Notes under the pieces: generated by a model | What the model was told of the DNA's origin: nothing | The model's database searches: none | The model's input: the letters and a program-made list of their open reading frames with translations, nothing else | Assembly: GCF_001997345.1 (NCBI RefSeq) | Contig: NZ_CP019606.1 | Coordinates: 3,596,001-3,660,000, forward strand | Source of the DNA: Tessaracoccus aquimaris | GTDB lineage: Bacteria; Actinomycetota; Actinomycetes; Propionibacteriales; Propionibacteriaceae | Length of the DNA stretch: 64,000 nt | Reading direction: 5' to 3' | Position numbers and translations under genes: made by a program | Shown: positions 44,999 through 54,999 of the stretch, piece after piece | Layout: the number at the start of each line of letters is the position of its first letter | How positions within the stretch are numbered: the stretch's first letter is position 1

Positions 44999-46351
44999 CT
45001 ACTGCTTCGGCTCGACGTCCTCGCCTTGCATTAGTTTGCCCGACACACCGGAGCCAAGGCGTTCAAGCGCCAATCTTCCGACCAACTGCTGGTTCGTCAC
45101 CACCCGCTGCGAGCGTCCGTTGGTGACGAAGGTGAGCGCCCAACTGAGCAGCGTGGTGATGCGTTGCTTGAAGCCTGCGATGTAGAGCAGGTGGAGGAAC
45201 AGCCACGCGAACCATGCGACGACCCCGGTCAACTGGATCTTGCCGATCTTGGCGACGGCGGAGAACTTCGAGATGGTCGCCATCGAGCCCTTGTCCCGGT
45301 AGGCGAAGGGGCCAGGCGGGTCGGTGTGCGCGAGCCGCGCCTTGATGGTCTTCGCGGCGTACCTGGCCTCCTGAATGGCGCCCTGCGCGACCCCGGGGAC
45401 GTCGTCGACCGCGGCCATGTCGCCGATCACGAACACCTCCGGATGGCCAGGCAGCGTCAGATCGGGCTCCACCACGACCCGGTTCGACCGGTCGAGGGTC
45501 GCGCCGCTCTGCTCGGCGAGGACCTCGCCAAGTTCGCTGCCCTTGACGCCTGCCGCCCACACCTTGCAGACCGCCTCGATGCGCTGGGTCGTGCCGTCCT
45601 TGGCGCGCACCGTGATGCCCTCCTCGTCGACCTCCGTCACGATCGAGTCGAGCAGCACCTCGACGCCGAGGCGCTCCAGCACCTTCTCCGTCTTCCGGCC
45701 CAGCGACTCGCCGAACGGGGGCAGCACCTGGGGCGCGCCGTCGATCAGGACGACTCGCGCCGCGGTCGGGTCGATCGAACGGAACTCGTGGGCGAGCGTC
45801 GAGGTCGCCAATTCCCGGATCTGGCCCGCCATCTCGACGCCGGTCGGCCCGGCGCCGACCACGACGAAGGTCAGGAGGCGAGCCCGCTCGACCGGGTCGG
45901 TGGTGAACTCGGCGATCTCGAACGACTTCAGGATCCTGGCCCGCAACTCGAGGGCGTCGTCGATCGACTTCATGCCGGGGGCGAAGGTCGCGAAGTGGTC
46001 GTTGCCGAAGTACGACTGTCCGGCGCCCGCGGCCACGATCAGCGAGTCGTAGGGGGTCTCGTGGTAGTTGTTGTGGAAGCGCCACTTCACGACCCGGTTG
46101 GTCAGGTCGATGTCGTCGACGAGGCCGAGCAGCACCTGGGCGTTGGGCTGGCGGCGCAGGATCTCTCGGGTCGCCGGAGCGATCTCGCCCTCCGACAGCA
46201 CGCCGGTGGCCACCTGGTAGAGCAGCGGCTGGAAGAGGTGGGTGGTGGTCTTCGCGATCAGCGTGACGTCGACATCGGCGTGCTTGAGGGCCTTCGCGGC
46301 GAACAGGCCGCCGAAGCCGGAGCCGATGATCACCACGCGTTGGCGGCTCAT
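44999..46351 (-). CDS. Type II NADH dehydrogenase (NDH-2 family FAD oxidoreductase)
   Basis: A 450-residue enzyme from ATG 46349-46351 (MSRQRVVIIGSGFGGLFAAK). The first dinucleotide fold binds FAD (GSGFGG); the second, VVVGAGPTGVEMAGQI, binds NAD(P)H; VFVIGDMAAVDDVPGVAQ is the second FAD contact. A C-terminal amphipathic/hydrophobic region (GVVAWFAWLFLHLLYIAGFK) anchors it to the membrane. It oxidises NADH and reduces quinone without proton pumping. In-frame upstream sequence lacks a better start. Confidence 0.93.
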   Translation of the reverse strand: MSRQRVVIIGSGFGGLFAAKALKHADVDVTLIAKTTTHLFQPLLYQVATGVLSEGEIAPATREILRRQPNAQVLLGLVDDIDLTNRVVKWRFHNNYHETPYDSLIVAAGAGQSYFGNDHFATFAPGMKSIDDALELRARILKSFEIAEFTTDPVERARLLTFVVVGAGPTGVEMAGQIRELATSTLAHEFRSIDPTAARVVLIDGAPQVLPPFGESLGRKTEKVLERLGVEVLLDSIVTEVDEEGITVRAKDGTTQRIEAVCKVWAAGVKGSELGEVLAEQSGATLDRSNRVVVEPDLTLPGHPEVFVIGDMAAVDDVPGVAQGAIQEARYAAKTIKARLAHTDPPGPFAYRDKGSMATISKFSAVAKIGKIQLTGVVAWFAWLFLHLLYIAGFKQRITTLLSWALTFVTNGRSQRVVTNQQLVGRLALERLGSGVSGKLMQGEDVEPKQ

Positions 46352-46468
46352 GCGAGGCCTCGATGACAGGTGTCGAATCCCATGTTTCAAGCGTAACCCC
46401 GCGGTCCGGATTCCCCGGTTCTCGTCCGCGGACGGCAAGATAGGCACACCGACGAACTGAGAGGCGGG

Positions 46469-47932
46469 GTGCCGGTGAGCGTGCCTGCGTGGCTGAGGAC
46501 CGACCGCGTCGGCGACCCCGCGCGCCCCTGGCTGTGGGTGCTCGTGGGCCTGTTCGGCGTCGTCATGCTGGTCGGCGGGTTGACGCTCGACCTGCACGGC
46601 TTCCTCGAGGTGCGGGCCAGTTGGTGGCGCCCGTTCATCACGCTGCCCGCAACGCTCGTCGTGCTGCTCGCCTGGTGGCAACTCGGGCCGCGCTGGAAGC
46701 GCCCGCTGCTGACGGCGGCGCTCTGGAGCCTCCCGATGATGTTCGCGCTGCCCATGCACTCGCGCGACGCCTACGCCTACGCGGCGACGGGGTGGCAGGT
46801 CGCTCGCGGCATCGACCCCTATCTGACGCCGCTCGGCGACGCGGGCCCGCCCGGGTTGCTGGTCGGCGTGCACTGGTTCAAGACGACCAGCGTCTACCCG
46901 TCGCTGTCGCTCGACCTGTTCGGCCTCGTCGCCCGGGTCACCGGCGGCGACCTGTACTGGACGCTGGTCGGGCTACGACTCCCCAGCGTTCTCGCCCTGC
47001 TGATCCTCGCGTTCGTGCTGCCGAGGCTCGCTCGCCGCTTCGGCATCGACCCACGGCTGGCGCTGTGGGCGGGCCTGCTGAACCCGATCATGCTCATCCA
47101 GTGGATCGGCGGCGTGCACAACGACGCCCTGATGGTGGCGCTCGGAATCGCCGCCTTCCTCGCCGTGACCGACCTCGGCTGGCGGGGGTGGCGCGGCCTG
47201 ATCGTCTCAGGCGTGCTGCTTGGCCTCGCGATGGGAGTGAAGCAGTCGGCCGCGCTGTTCGGGCTCGGCGTCGTCGCCGTCGGCTGGGCGGTACGCCGAC
47301 ACTGGGTCGGCGAGGAGCGCTACCGGGGGTGGGCCAGGCTCGCGCTGGTCGCGGTCGTGCCGGGCGCCATCACCGTCGCCACCTTCCTCGTCTCGTCCCT
47401 TTCGTGGGGCCTCGGGTGGCGCAACCCGACGGCGGGCAGCCCCGTGGAGGCGACAAGCAACGCGCCACTGTCATGGGTCGCGTCCTTCCTGCGCTACAAC
47501 CACGTCTTCACGTTCCCCGTCGCCAACTCCCTTGTCAACGCCGTCTCCACGCTGCTGATCGTGGCCGCCGTGTGCTTCGCGTGGGTGAAGGCCGGCCCGC
47601 GTGGCGCAGCCATCGGCCGCCCATGGCTGTTCGCCATCGCCGTTCTGGTCGCGTTCACCGTCTTCGGCCCTGCGTTGCAGCCCTGGTACCTGACGTGGGT
47701 CATCCCGCTGTACGTGTTCGTGCGGGCGCCCGCCTCCTGGAACCGGGTGTGGCTGGTGCTCGTGATCGCATTCGCGCTGCTGCCGAGCCTGCAGGACATC
47801 CTGCCGTCGTACGTGTCGATGCTGATCGTGGCGGTGCCACTCGCGCTCGCCTGGCGGTGGTGGGCGCGGCGCGGCTTCGACCCGCTCCCGAGCAGTGACC
47901 CCCGGGCCGACCCCTTGAAGACCGCGGTGTGA
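46469..47932 (+). CDS. Polyprenol-phosphate-mannose-dependent mannosyltransferase (MptA/MptB-like)
   Basis: A 487-residue integral membrane GT-C-type protein with about 11-13 membrane segments. Characteristic stretches: HSRDAYAYAATGWQVARGID (the acidic active-site loop), QWIGGVHNDALMVAL and GPALQPWYLTWVIPLYV. This family elongates mannan cores of lipomannan or lipoarabinomannan using polyprenyl-phosphate mannose. The acceptor here cannot be read. GTG 46469 follows GAGAGGC. Its stop overlaps the ABC ATPase start (TGATG). Confidence 0.85.
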   Translation: MPVSVPAWLRTDRVGDPARPWLWVLVGLFGVVMLVGGLTLDLHGFLEVRASWWRPFITLPATLVVLLAWWQLGPRWKRPLLTAALWSLPMMFALPMHSRDAYAYAATGWQVARGIDPYLTPLGDAGPPGLLVGVHWFKTTSVYPSLSLDLFGLVARVTGGDLYWTLVGLRLPSVLALLILAFVLPRLARRFGIDPRLALWAGLLNPIMLIQWIGGVHNDALMVALGIAAFLAVTDLGWRGWRGLIVSGVLLGLAMGVKQSAALFGLGVVAVGWAVRRHWVGEERYRGWARLALVAVVPGAITVATFLVSSLSWGLGWRNPTAGSPVEATSNAPLSWVASFLRYNHVFTFPVANSLVNAVSTLLIVAAVCFAWVKAGPRGAAIGRPWLFAIAVLVAFTVFGPALQPWYLTWVIPLYVFVRAPASWNRVWLVLVIAFALLPSLQDILPSYVSMLIVAVPLALAWRWWARRGFDPLPSSDPRADPLKTAV

Positions 47933-48942
47933 TGTCCGAGCCTCAGCGTGAGACTAGGTTCGCCGACATGTCCAGCGTCCCATGGCACCAGCGAACCAAC
48001 GACTGGGCGATCCAGGCCAACGGCCTCGTCAAGCGGTACTCGGGGCGCACCGTGCTCAACGGCCTGAACCTCCACGTCCCCCGCGGCGGCGTGCACGGAC
48101 TCCTCGGCCCGAACGGGTCGGGCAAGACCACCTCCATCCGCATCCTGCTAGGCCTCGTCCGCGCCAACGGCGGCGAGGCGAAGATCCTCGGCCAGACGGT
48201 CCCCAAGGGCCTGACAAGGGTCATCGACGAGGTGGGCGCCATCGTCGAGTCGCCCAAGTTCTCCCCGCGGATGAGTGGAAGGCACAACCTCAACGTTCTC
48301 GCCGACTCGATCGGGGCGCCGGCGCGCCGCGTCAGCGAGGTGCTGCTCGAGGTCGGGCTCGCCGCCGACGCCGACCGCCACTTCACGCAGTACTCGCTCG
48401 GCATGAAGCAGCGCCTCGCGATCGCCGCGACCCTGTTGAAGCGCCCGTCCGTGCTGATCTTCGACGAGCCGACCAACGGGCTCGACCCAGTGGGCATCCA
48501 CGACATCCGCACCACCATGCGCGGCCTCGCCGACTCGGGTCGCACGGTGCTCGTCTCCTCCCACATCCTCTCCGAGATCGAGCAGATCGCCGACTCGGTG
48601 TCGATCATCGCCGGAGGGAAGGTGGTCGCGGAGGGCAGCATGCAGGACTTCCTCAGCGACGGTGCCCCCCACGTGCGGGTCAGGATCGAACGGGCGCTCG
48701 AGGCGACCGACCTGCTCCGCGCCGCTGGCTGGCGGGTCGACGTCGACGAGACGGGGTTGCGGGTCTCCGGCCGGAGCGGGCACCTGCCCGACGCGGCCGT
48801 CATCGCGGAGACCCTCGGCATGGCCAACCTGTGGCCTCAGGAACTCACCACCCGACGCGTCAGCCTCGAGCAGGTGTTCCTCCACCTCACCTCGGACGTC
48901 GACCTCGGCGCCAGCCAGAGCCGCAGGCGGTGGGCGTCCTGA
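47932..48942 (+). CDS. ABC transporter ATP-binding protein
   Basis: A 336-residue ATPase with Walker A GLLGPNGSGKTTS, signature YSLGMKQRLAIAATLL, Walker B VLIFDEPTNGLDPVGI and H-loop VSSHILSEIEQ. A C-terminal extension of about 100 residues is typical of multidrug/peptide-resistance exporters. It is translationally coupled to the permease (TGATG), together forming a two-gene exporter; substrate unknown. Confidence 0.94.
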   Translation: MSEPQRETRFADMSSVPWHQRTNDWAIQANGLVKRYSGRTVLNGLNLHVPRGGVHGLLGPNGSGKTTSIRILLGLVRANGGEAKILGQTVPKGLTRVIDEVGAIVESPKFSPRMSGRHNLNVLADSIGAPARRVSEVLLEVGLAADADRHFTQYSLGMKQRLAIAATLLKRPSVLIFDEPTNGLDPVGIHDIRTTMRGLADSGRTVLVSSHILSEIEQIADSVSIIAGGKVVAEGSMQDFLSDGAPHVRVRIERALEATDLLRAAGWRVDVDETGLRVSGRSGHLPDAAVIAETLGMANLWPQELTTRRVSLEQVFLHLTSDVDLGASQSRRRWAS

Positions 48943-49820
48943 TGTTCGCCAACCTGATGCGCAGCGAGTTGTCCCGGCTGCGCTACCGCCGCAGGGCGTG
49001 GGGGAGCCTCATCCTCGTGATGCTCGCGGGCCTCGTGCTCCCGTCGCAGTGGATGGGCAGCATCCGCGAACCGACAGCCGCAGAGGTGACACTCGCGAAG
49101 GCGGAACTGGTGCGCGTCCAACTGTTCAACGAGTGCGCCGACTGCACCCTCGCGCAGATGCAGGGGTGGTGGAGCTTCGAACGGGTCGTGCAGGAAGGGA
49201 TCGGGGCGAGCGCCATCGTGCTCGCGTTCCTCGCGTTCATGATCGTGGTGACCTACGTCGGCGCCGACTTCTCCTCGGGCGCGATGTCGACGCAACTCAC
49301 CTTCACGCCCCGCCGGATCGTGGTGCTGTCGGCACGCGCCCTCGCCTGCGGCGTGCTCGGCGCGGTGCTGATGCTGGTCGGCCTCGTGACGGCGACCTCC
49401 GTCACGATCATCGGCTACCTGTCCGTCAACGGAAGCGACTCGATCGGGGCGGCGCCCGGGCTGCTCAACGTGATGGTCGGCGGGGCCATCTACGGGTTCC
49501 TGATCGGCGTAATCGCCGCGCTGGTGACCTTCATCATCCCCAGCACCCCGTTGGCGATGGCCGCTGCGGTCGTCATCCTGGTCGTCACGGGGCTGGTCGA
49601 CGACGCCAGTTTCACCCCGTTGAGCAAGGCGGCGCTGCACATGATGCCGATGCGCAACGGCAACGCCGTGATCCTCGGCGAGCACGTCGTCGAGAGATAC
49701 AACCAGGTGACCGATGTCACCATCACCCGGGCCGACGGGTTGGTGTTCCACCTGGTCGTGATCCTCGCGCTGTTCGCGCTGGCCGCCTTCCTGTTCGAGC
49801 GCCGCGACATCAAGGGCTGA
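48942..49820 (+). CDS. ABC-2-type transporter permease
   Basis: A 292-residue protein with six predicted membrane segments (WGSLILVMLAGLVLPSQWM first) and an extracytoplasmic loop with a close Cys pair (FNECADCTLAQM). It begins at an ATG overlapping the ATPase stop and should form the channel of the same exporter. The layout resembles bacitracin/lantibiotic immunity permeases, without proof of substrate. Confidence 0.88.
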   Translation: MFANLMRSELSRLRYRRRAWGSLILVMLAGLVLPSQWMGSIREPTAAEVTLAKAELVRVQLFNECADCTLAQMQGWWSFERVVQEGIGASAIVLAFLAFMIVVTYVGADFSSGAMSTQLTFTPRRIVVLSARALACGVLGAVLMLVGLVTATSVTIIGYLSVNGSDSIGAAPGLLNVMVGGAIYGFLIGVIAALVTFIIPSTPLAMAAAVVILVVTGLVDDASFTPLSKAALHMMPMRNGNAVILGEHVVERYNQVTDVTITRADGLVFHLVVILALFALAAFLFERRDIKG

Positions 49821-49873
49821 CGGCGCCGGAACGAGCCAGGGCAGCGCCGCCGGCCGCAGATACACTGCCTGCC

Positions 49874-51295
49874 ATGCGCTACGTCTCGACCCGCTCCGCC
49901 GCGCCAGGCAAGCCCTTCAGCGACATCCTCCTCGAGGGGCTCTCCGCCGACGGAGGGCTGTACCTGCCCGAGTCCTACCCGCAGGTCGACGCCGGGACGC
50001 TCGCCGGGTGGCGCGAGATCCTCCTGTCGGACGGCTACGCGGCCCTGGCGTTCGAGATCGTGCGACTGTTCGTCGACGACATCCCCGAGGCCGACCTGCG
50101 CGGCATCCTCGAGCGGGCCTATTCGCCCGCCAAGTTCCTCGACCCCGCCATCGTGCCCGTCACCCACCTGTCCGATGGGCTGTGGCTCGCGCACCTCAGC
50201 AACGGGCCATCCGCCGCGTTTAAGGACATGGCGATGCAACTGCTCGGTGAACTGTTCGAGTACGAACTGGAGCGTCGCGGGGAGAGCATCACCATCCTGG
50301 GCGCGACGAGCGGAGACACGGGCTCTGCCGCCGAGTACGCGCTGCGCGGCAAGCCCGCCGTGAGGGTGTTCATGCTGTCCCCGCAGGGCAGGATGACGCC
50401 CTTCCAGCAGGCGCAGATGTTCAGCCTCGACGACCCGGGCATCGTCAACATCGCCGTCGAGGGCGTCTTCGACGACTGCCAGGACATCGTCAAGGAGATC
50501 AACGCCGACGCCGACTTCAAGGCGAGGCACCGGATCGGGGCGGTCAACTCCATCAACTTCGCCCGGCTGCTCGCCCAGATCGTCTACTACTTCGCCGCCT
50601 GGCTGCGGGTCTCCGACGGTGAGCCCGTCTCCTTCGCGGTGCCGTCGGGCAACTTCGGCAACATCGTCTCGGGCCACATCGCCCGCGAGATGGGGCTGCC
50701 CATCGACCGCCTGATCCTGGCCACCAACGAGAACAACGTGCTGGAGGAGTTCTTCCGCACCGGCGGGTACCGGATCAGGGGCGCAGCGGAGACGCTTGCC
50801 ACCAGTTCGCCGTCGATGGACATCTCGAAGGCCTCCAACTTCGAGCGCTTCGTCTTCGACCTGCTCGGCCGCGACCCGGAGCGCACCGCCGAACTGTTCG
50901 GCGCCCAGTTGGTCGATGGGAGGTCCTTCGACCTCGGACAGACCCCCGAGTTCCAGGGCCAGTGCGAGCGGTTCGGGTTCGTGTCTGGCAGTTCGAGCCA
51001 CGCCGACCGGCTCGCCGAGATCCGCCGCGTCTTCGAGGCCGACGGCGTCGTCATCGACCCGCACACGGCCGACGGGGTGCACGTCGCCCGGACGCTTGCG
51101 GTCCCCGGCCCCGTGATCGTGCTCGAGACGGCCCTACCCATCAAGTTCGCCGAGACCATCGTCGAGGCCATCGGCGTCGTGCCGCCCACCCCGGCGCGCT
51201 TCGAGGGCATCGAGGAGCTTCCACGGCACGTCATCGACGTGCCCGGCACCGCGGCCGCCGTCCGCGCCGTCATCGAGGACCGCATGGCCCAGTAG
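49874..51295 (+). CDS. thrC: Threonine synthase
   Basis: A 473-residue PLP enzyme converting O-phosphohomoserine to threonine. MRYVSTRSAAP and FSDILLEGLSADGGLYLPE open it; Lys in NGPSAAFKDMAMQLL forms the Schiff base; GATSGDTGSAAEYALRGK binds phosphate and cofactor; AVPSGNFGNI is the second binding loop. Length and sequence fit the longer enzyme type found in Gram-negatives, plants and some actinobacteria. It stands as a single gene 53 bases after the ABC permease. Confidence 0.95.
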   Translation: MRYVSTRSAAPGKPFSDILLEGLSADGGLYLPESYPQVDAGTLAGWREILLSDGYAALAFEIVRLFVDDIPEADLRGILERAYSPAKFLDPAIVPVTHLSDGLWLAHLSNGPSAAFKDMAMQLLGELFEYELERRGESITILGATSGDTGSAAEYALRGKPAVRVFMLSPQGRMTPFQQAQMFSLDDPGIVNIAVEGVFDDCQDIVKEINADADFKARHRIGAVNSINFARLLAQIVYYFAAWLRVSDGEPVSFAVPSGNFGNIVSGHIAREMGLPIDRLILATNENNVLEEFFRTGGYRIRGAAETLATSSPSMDISKASNFERFVFDLLGRDPERTAELFGAQLVDGRSFDLGQTPEFQGQCERFGFVSGSSSHADRLAEIRRVFEADGVVIDPHTADGVHVARTLAVPGPVIVLETALPIKFAETIVEAIGVVPPTPARFEGIEELPRHVIDVPGTAAAVRAVIEDRMAQ

Positions 51296-51362
51296 CCAGG
51301 ATGTCGTCCCCGGGCGCCGTCGGCCGTTCGGCATGTGCCATCATCTGCGGCAGGGGGCAGAG

Positions 51363-52555
51363 ATGACGTGTCGGACATGCGGAAGACCTTGCGGCGGCGA
51401 GGTGTGTTCCTCATGCCTGAGCCTCGCCGACAATCCGACGCTGAACCCGTACTCGGAACTCTCCGCCCAGCCGGCCCAGGGCCAGGCCCCCGATCCGTAT
51501 CTGATGGGCCAGGACTGGACGCCGCCCCCGAGCAGCCAGGCGAAGGTGGGCGGCCGAGGCGTCGAGTCCGCGCCGCCGTGATCGTCGGCCTGTGCGCCGT
51601 CGTGGCGGTCGGCGCGGTGGTCGCGACGCTGGTGCTCACGGGCCAGGGGTCGACGGCCGCGGTGCCTGAGGTTGTCGCTCCCCAGCCGAGCGTCCAGATG
51701 ACCGTGTCGCCCGATCCTGAGCCCACCACCGTCGAGCCGACGCAGCAGGAGACCGTGTTCGTCACGCTCACCCCCAGCCCGGCACCGGATGAGCCGGCGC
51801 GGGTCGATCCCCCGTCAACGGAGGGGCCTGCCACGATCGAGACGCTCACCACCGACGGCGCCGTCTCGTTCATGAACGACTACCTGCGACGAGTCGTCGC
51901 AGACCCCGCCGATGGTTGGCGCCTGCTCAGCACCCGCAGGCAGCAGGTCGAGGACAGGGAGTCCTACTACACCTACTGGCCCAGCCTGTCGTCCGCCTCT
52001 GTCAGCGGGTGCGTGTACGAGCCGAGCGGGTCGCTCGACTGCCGGGTCAACACCGTCGACAAGGCAGGCAAGACCGGTTCCTCTGAGGCGCGCTTCTGGC
52101 TCACCTCGGAGAACGGGCAGATCGTCATCGACGTCGCAGGCGGGGGAGGGCCCGAGCAACTCGCCGCCGAGGATGAGCTCGAACGGCTCCGTCTCGAGTC
52201 CACCGCGGGCCTCGTTCACGACGACAGATGGGTGGCGGAACTGTCCGCCAAGCGCCCGGGCATCTCCGACCCCATGCAGACGGCCGCCAACGGCACGCAC
52301 GTGTTCTACCTCGCGGACATCCTGGCAGAGCATCAGCATCTTCAGGCGAGGCTGCCTGATACCCCCCTGCTGATGCTGCGGCGCGAGGACTGGGGCAAAC
52401 AGGGCCGAGACCTGTGGCACACAGTGGCCGACCCGGGCGGCTTCACATCCGCCGCCGACGTCGACGCATGGTGCGCCGCGACATTCCCCGAACTGTCCGG
52501 GAAGGAACTGGCGAATCAGTGCACCCCCCGGCAGATGACCGCGCCGCACGACTGA
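51363..52555 (+). CDS. Zinc-ribbon membrane protein with extracellular NTF2-like region (apparent frameshift)
   Basis: ATG 51363 gives MTCRTCGRPCGGEVCSSC, a compact zinc ribbon. One base added at the G run 51548-51550 joins this to the downstream frame, giving 397 residues: a linker, one membrane segment (VIVGLCAVVAVGAVVATLVL, about 70-90), a Pro/Thr-rich stretch, an NTF2-like segment (VSFMNDYLRRVVADPADGW to ARFWLTSENGQIVID) and a C-terminal domain (WVAELSAKRPGISDPMQTA ... VFYLADILAEHQHLQAR). It may be a sensor or an anchor for a wall-associated complex. Function unknown. Confidence 0.72.
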
Positions 52556-52600
52556 GCGGACTCACCGCAAACGGGCACCGGTCGCGTCTAGGGTTGGGGC

Positions 52601-53215
52601 ATGGACGGATCACAGGTCCCTGAACGTCGGATGCGCGCAAGCGACGCGGAACGCGACGAGGTCCTCACGGTGCTGCAACGGGCCTACGAGTCCGGACGCC
52701 TCGACCTCAACGAGATGCGCGAGCGGCAGGACAAGGCGCTGCGGGGCCAGTTCGTGGACGAACTGCCGGTGCTGGTTGGCGACCTGCCTGAGGGCCGCTC
52801 GCTGGTGCTCGGTGATGAACGCCAGGTCGCCCCGAGGCCGCGCGGCGTGGCCGAGACGGCGCCAGCGGACGGCGGGTTCACGATATCCGTGATGTCGGGG
52901 CGCGACATCACGGTCGAGTCCGGCACCAGGGAGATGCGCAACTTCGCCTGGTGGGGAGGCAACAACTTCGACCTGACAGGCGCGATGGGGCCGGGACGGA
53001 TCGTCACGCTCACACTCCACGCGGTGATGGGCGGCAGCACCATCACCGTCCCGCCCGGCGTGCGCGTCGTCGACCGGAGCCTTGCGATCATGGCGGGCAA
53101 CGAGGTGCAGCGGGACGCGCAGGGCGACGGATCGAACGGAACCCTTGTCCTGGAGGGTTTCCTGTGGTGGGCTGGGAACGAGGTGAAGTTGGGGCAGGGA
53201 CCCGCCGGTGCCTGA
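52601..53215 (+). CDS. DUF1707-domain protein, first of a tandem pair
   Basis: A 204-residue soluble protein. The N-terminal DUF1707 domain (RMRASDAERDEVLTVLQRAY, GRLDLNEMRERQDKAL, DELPVLVGDLP) is a short helical actinobacterial module; the C-terminal half (FTISVMSGRDITVESG to GFLWWAGNEVKLG) is a beta-solenoid-like LiaF/DUF2154-type domain. No membrane segment. It shares FAWWGGN and GVRVVDR with the next gene, its paralogue, 71 bases downstream. Function unknown; envelope-stress sensing is possible by analogy with LiaF. Confidence 0.85.
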   Translation: MDGSQVPERRMRASDAERDEVLTVLQRAYESGRLDLNEMRERQDKALRGQFVDELPVLVGDLPEGRSLVLGDERQVAPRPRGVAETAPADGGFTISVMSGRDITVESGTREMRNFAWWGGNNFDLTGAMGPGRIVTLTLHAVMGGSTITVPPGVRVVDRSLAIMAGNEVQRDAQGDGSNGTLVLEGFLWWAGNEVKLGQGPAGA

Positions 53216-53286
53216 GCGCGGCGTGGCGCGCAACCGACCCCTCACGGCCAGTCCGCGGCACCGGAAACACGGATAGGGTTGGGCGC

Positions 53287-53925
53287 ATGGACGAGCATCG
53301 TCTGCGCGCCAGTGACGCGGAACGCGACCAGATCCTGAACGCCTTGCGACAGGCTTACGGAGCGGGACGCCTCGACCTGAACGACCTGCGTCAGCGCGAG
53401 GAGCAGGCCCTGCAGGTCTGCTACATCGACGAACTGCCCGCGCTCGTCGCCGACCTGCCCGTCAGCCGCGAGTTGATGCTGTCGACCGAGCACCCCGTCG
53501 CCCAACGCCCGATGCTGGACGCGCGCCGTCCGAGGGGCGGCATGACGCTGACGGTGATGTCGGCCCGCGACGTGCTTGTCACGGCGGGTACGGCCGAGGT
53601 GCGCAACTTCGCCTGGTGGGGCGGCAACAGTTACGACCTGAGCGAGGCGATGGGTCCCGGTCGAACCGTCGTGCTGCGCCTGCACGCCGTGATGGCGGGC
53701 AGCGACGTGCTTGTCCCGCCTGGCGTGCGGGTCGTCGACAGGTGCGTCGCGTTCATGGCAGGCAACCAGGTCGAACCCGAGGCCCAGGGCGACGGTTTCA
53801 ACGGGACGCTGATCCTCCAGGGGTTCCTCTGGTGGGGCGGGCACCAGGTGAAGTTGGCGCCCAGGTTCCGTCCGCACGCGGGCGACGCCGAACCGGGCGA
53901 GCCGCCGCACCCACCTGTGACATGA
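53287..53925 (+). CDS. DUF1707-domain protein, second of a tandem pair
   Basis: A 212-residue paralogue of the preceding gene: same LRASDAERDQILNALRQAY opening, DELPALVADLP and C-terminal beta domain (LTVMSARDVLVTAG to GFLWWGGHQVKLAP), plus a Pro/Glu-rich tail. The pair probably arose by duplication and diverged considerably. Function unknown. Confidence 0.85.
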   Translation: MDEHRLRASDAERDQILNALRQAYGAGRLDLNDLRQREEQALQVCYIDELPALVADLPVSRELMLSTEHPVAQRPMLDARRPRGGMTLTVMSARDVLVTAGTAEVRNFAWWGGNSYDLSEAMGPGRTVVLRLHAVMAGSDVLVPPGVRVVDRCVAFMAGNQVEPEAQGDGFNGTLILQGFLWWGGHQVKLAPRFRPHAGDAEPGEPPHPPVT

Positions 53926-53962
53926 TGCTGCCGTTGTCAGCGCGACATGCGCGGAGGTGGTC

Positions 53963-54883
53963 ATGTTTCGAAGGGTCGGCTGGGGCAGGCGCGTGGGCGC
54001 GCTGCTGTGCTTCGCCCTCGCGCTTGCGCTCACGCTGGCCCTGGTTACCGCGCTCGCCCTCGCCGCCCGGATCGGCAGGTTCGACGCGAGCCTTCCTCCG
54101 CCATCTGACGGGGTCACCTACCTGATCCTGGGCAGCGACTCCAGGGAGGGCCTGTCGCCGGTGCTCGCGAAGAAGTTGGGCGACCCTGAGGACAAGGGTG
54201 ACCGCGCCGACATGGCGGTCCTGGTGCGCGTCCGCCCGGACGGGAGCAGCGCAACCGTCTCCCTCCCACGCGACCTGATCGTCAGCGACGACGACGGCAA
54301 CCCCGAGCGCCTCGCCCTCTCGCTGCTCAAGGGGCCCGACGCGACGGCCCGGGCCCTGTGCCGCAGCCTGGACGTCGGCGTCACCCACGTCGTCGTCGTC
54401 CGGGTCACGGCGCTGGTCGACATCGTCGACGCGCTCGGCGGCATCACCGTCACCCTTCCGCACGCGCTCCAGGACAAGGGAGCGCTGCTCGACCTGCCCG
54501 CCGGGACCCAACGCGTCGACGGCCTCACGGCGCTCGCCCTTGCCCGCTCGCGCAGTCCCAGGGAGTTGGTCGACGGCGAGTGGGTCACCCTCAGCGCGGA
54601 GGAGGGGGCCCGTCGGCGAACTGCGTGGACCGGGCAGATCCTGCGCGACGTCACGGCCGGGCTGCTCGCGGCCACGCCCGTGACGCAGGCGCGCGCCGCG
54701 TGGTCGGCCGCGGCCGACGTGTCGACCGACGAGGCGATGAACATCCCCGACCTGGTCGCCCTGGCGGGCGCCGTCGACCGCCCCGTCCCCTTACCGGTGA
54801 CCGCGGTCGGTGACCTGGCGGTCGTCGCCGACGGTGACGACGCGCTACGCGAGGCGGGCCTCCTCGGGTGCCGGGAACCTTGA
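53963..54883 (+). CDS. LytR-CpsA-Psr (LCP) family protein, second copy
   Basis: A 306-residue protein; ATG 53963 is chosen because GCGGAGG precedes it at good spacing. Membrane segment at about 13-35, then an LCP domain with YLILGSDSREGL, KGDRADMAVLVRV, TVSLPRDLIV, DALGGITV and LALARSR. Compared with the copy at 1610-2629 the C-terminal Arg motif is shorter (ALARSR against RFVRERK), and the two are only distantly related. It probably attaches a different glycopolymer to the wall. Confidence 0.88.
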   Translation: MFRRVGWGRRVGALLCFALALALTLALVTALALAARIGRFDASLPPPSDGVTYLILGSDSREGLSPVLAKKLGDPEDKGDRADMAVLVRVRPDGSSATVSLPRDLIVSDDDGNPERLALSLLKGPDATARALCRSLDVGVTHVVVVRVTALVDIVDALGGITVTLPHALQDKGALLDLPAGTQRVDGLTALALARSRSPRELVDGEWVTLSAEEGARRRTAWTGQILRDVTAGLLAATPVTQARAAWSAAADVSTDEAMNIPDLVALAGAVDRPVPLPVTAVGDLAVVADGDDALREAGLLGCREP

Positions 54884-54999
54884 CGAACGGCCTGTTTTCC
54901 CCAGAAATTTCCATTTACCGGCGTTTTGCCTAGTCGGATGTGGTTGACTGCGAGCGGGCCCGGCAAAGGGCCTAGTAGATCGCCATGTACGGGGGAAGT

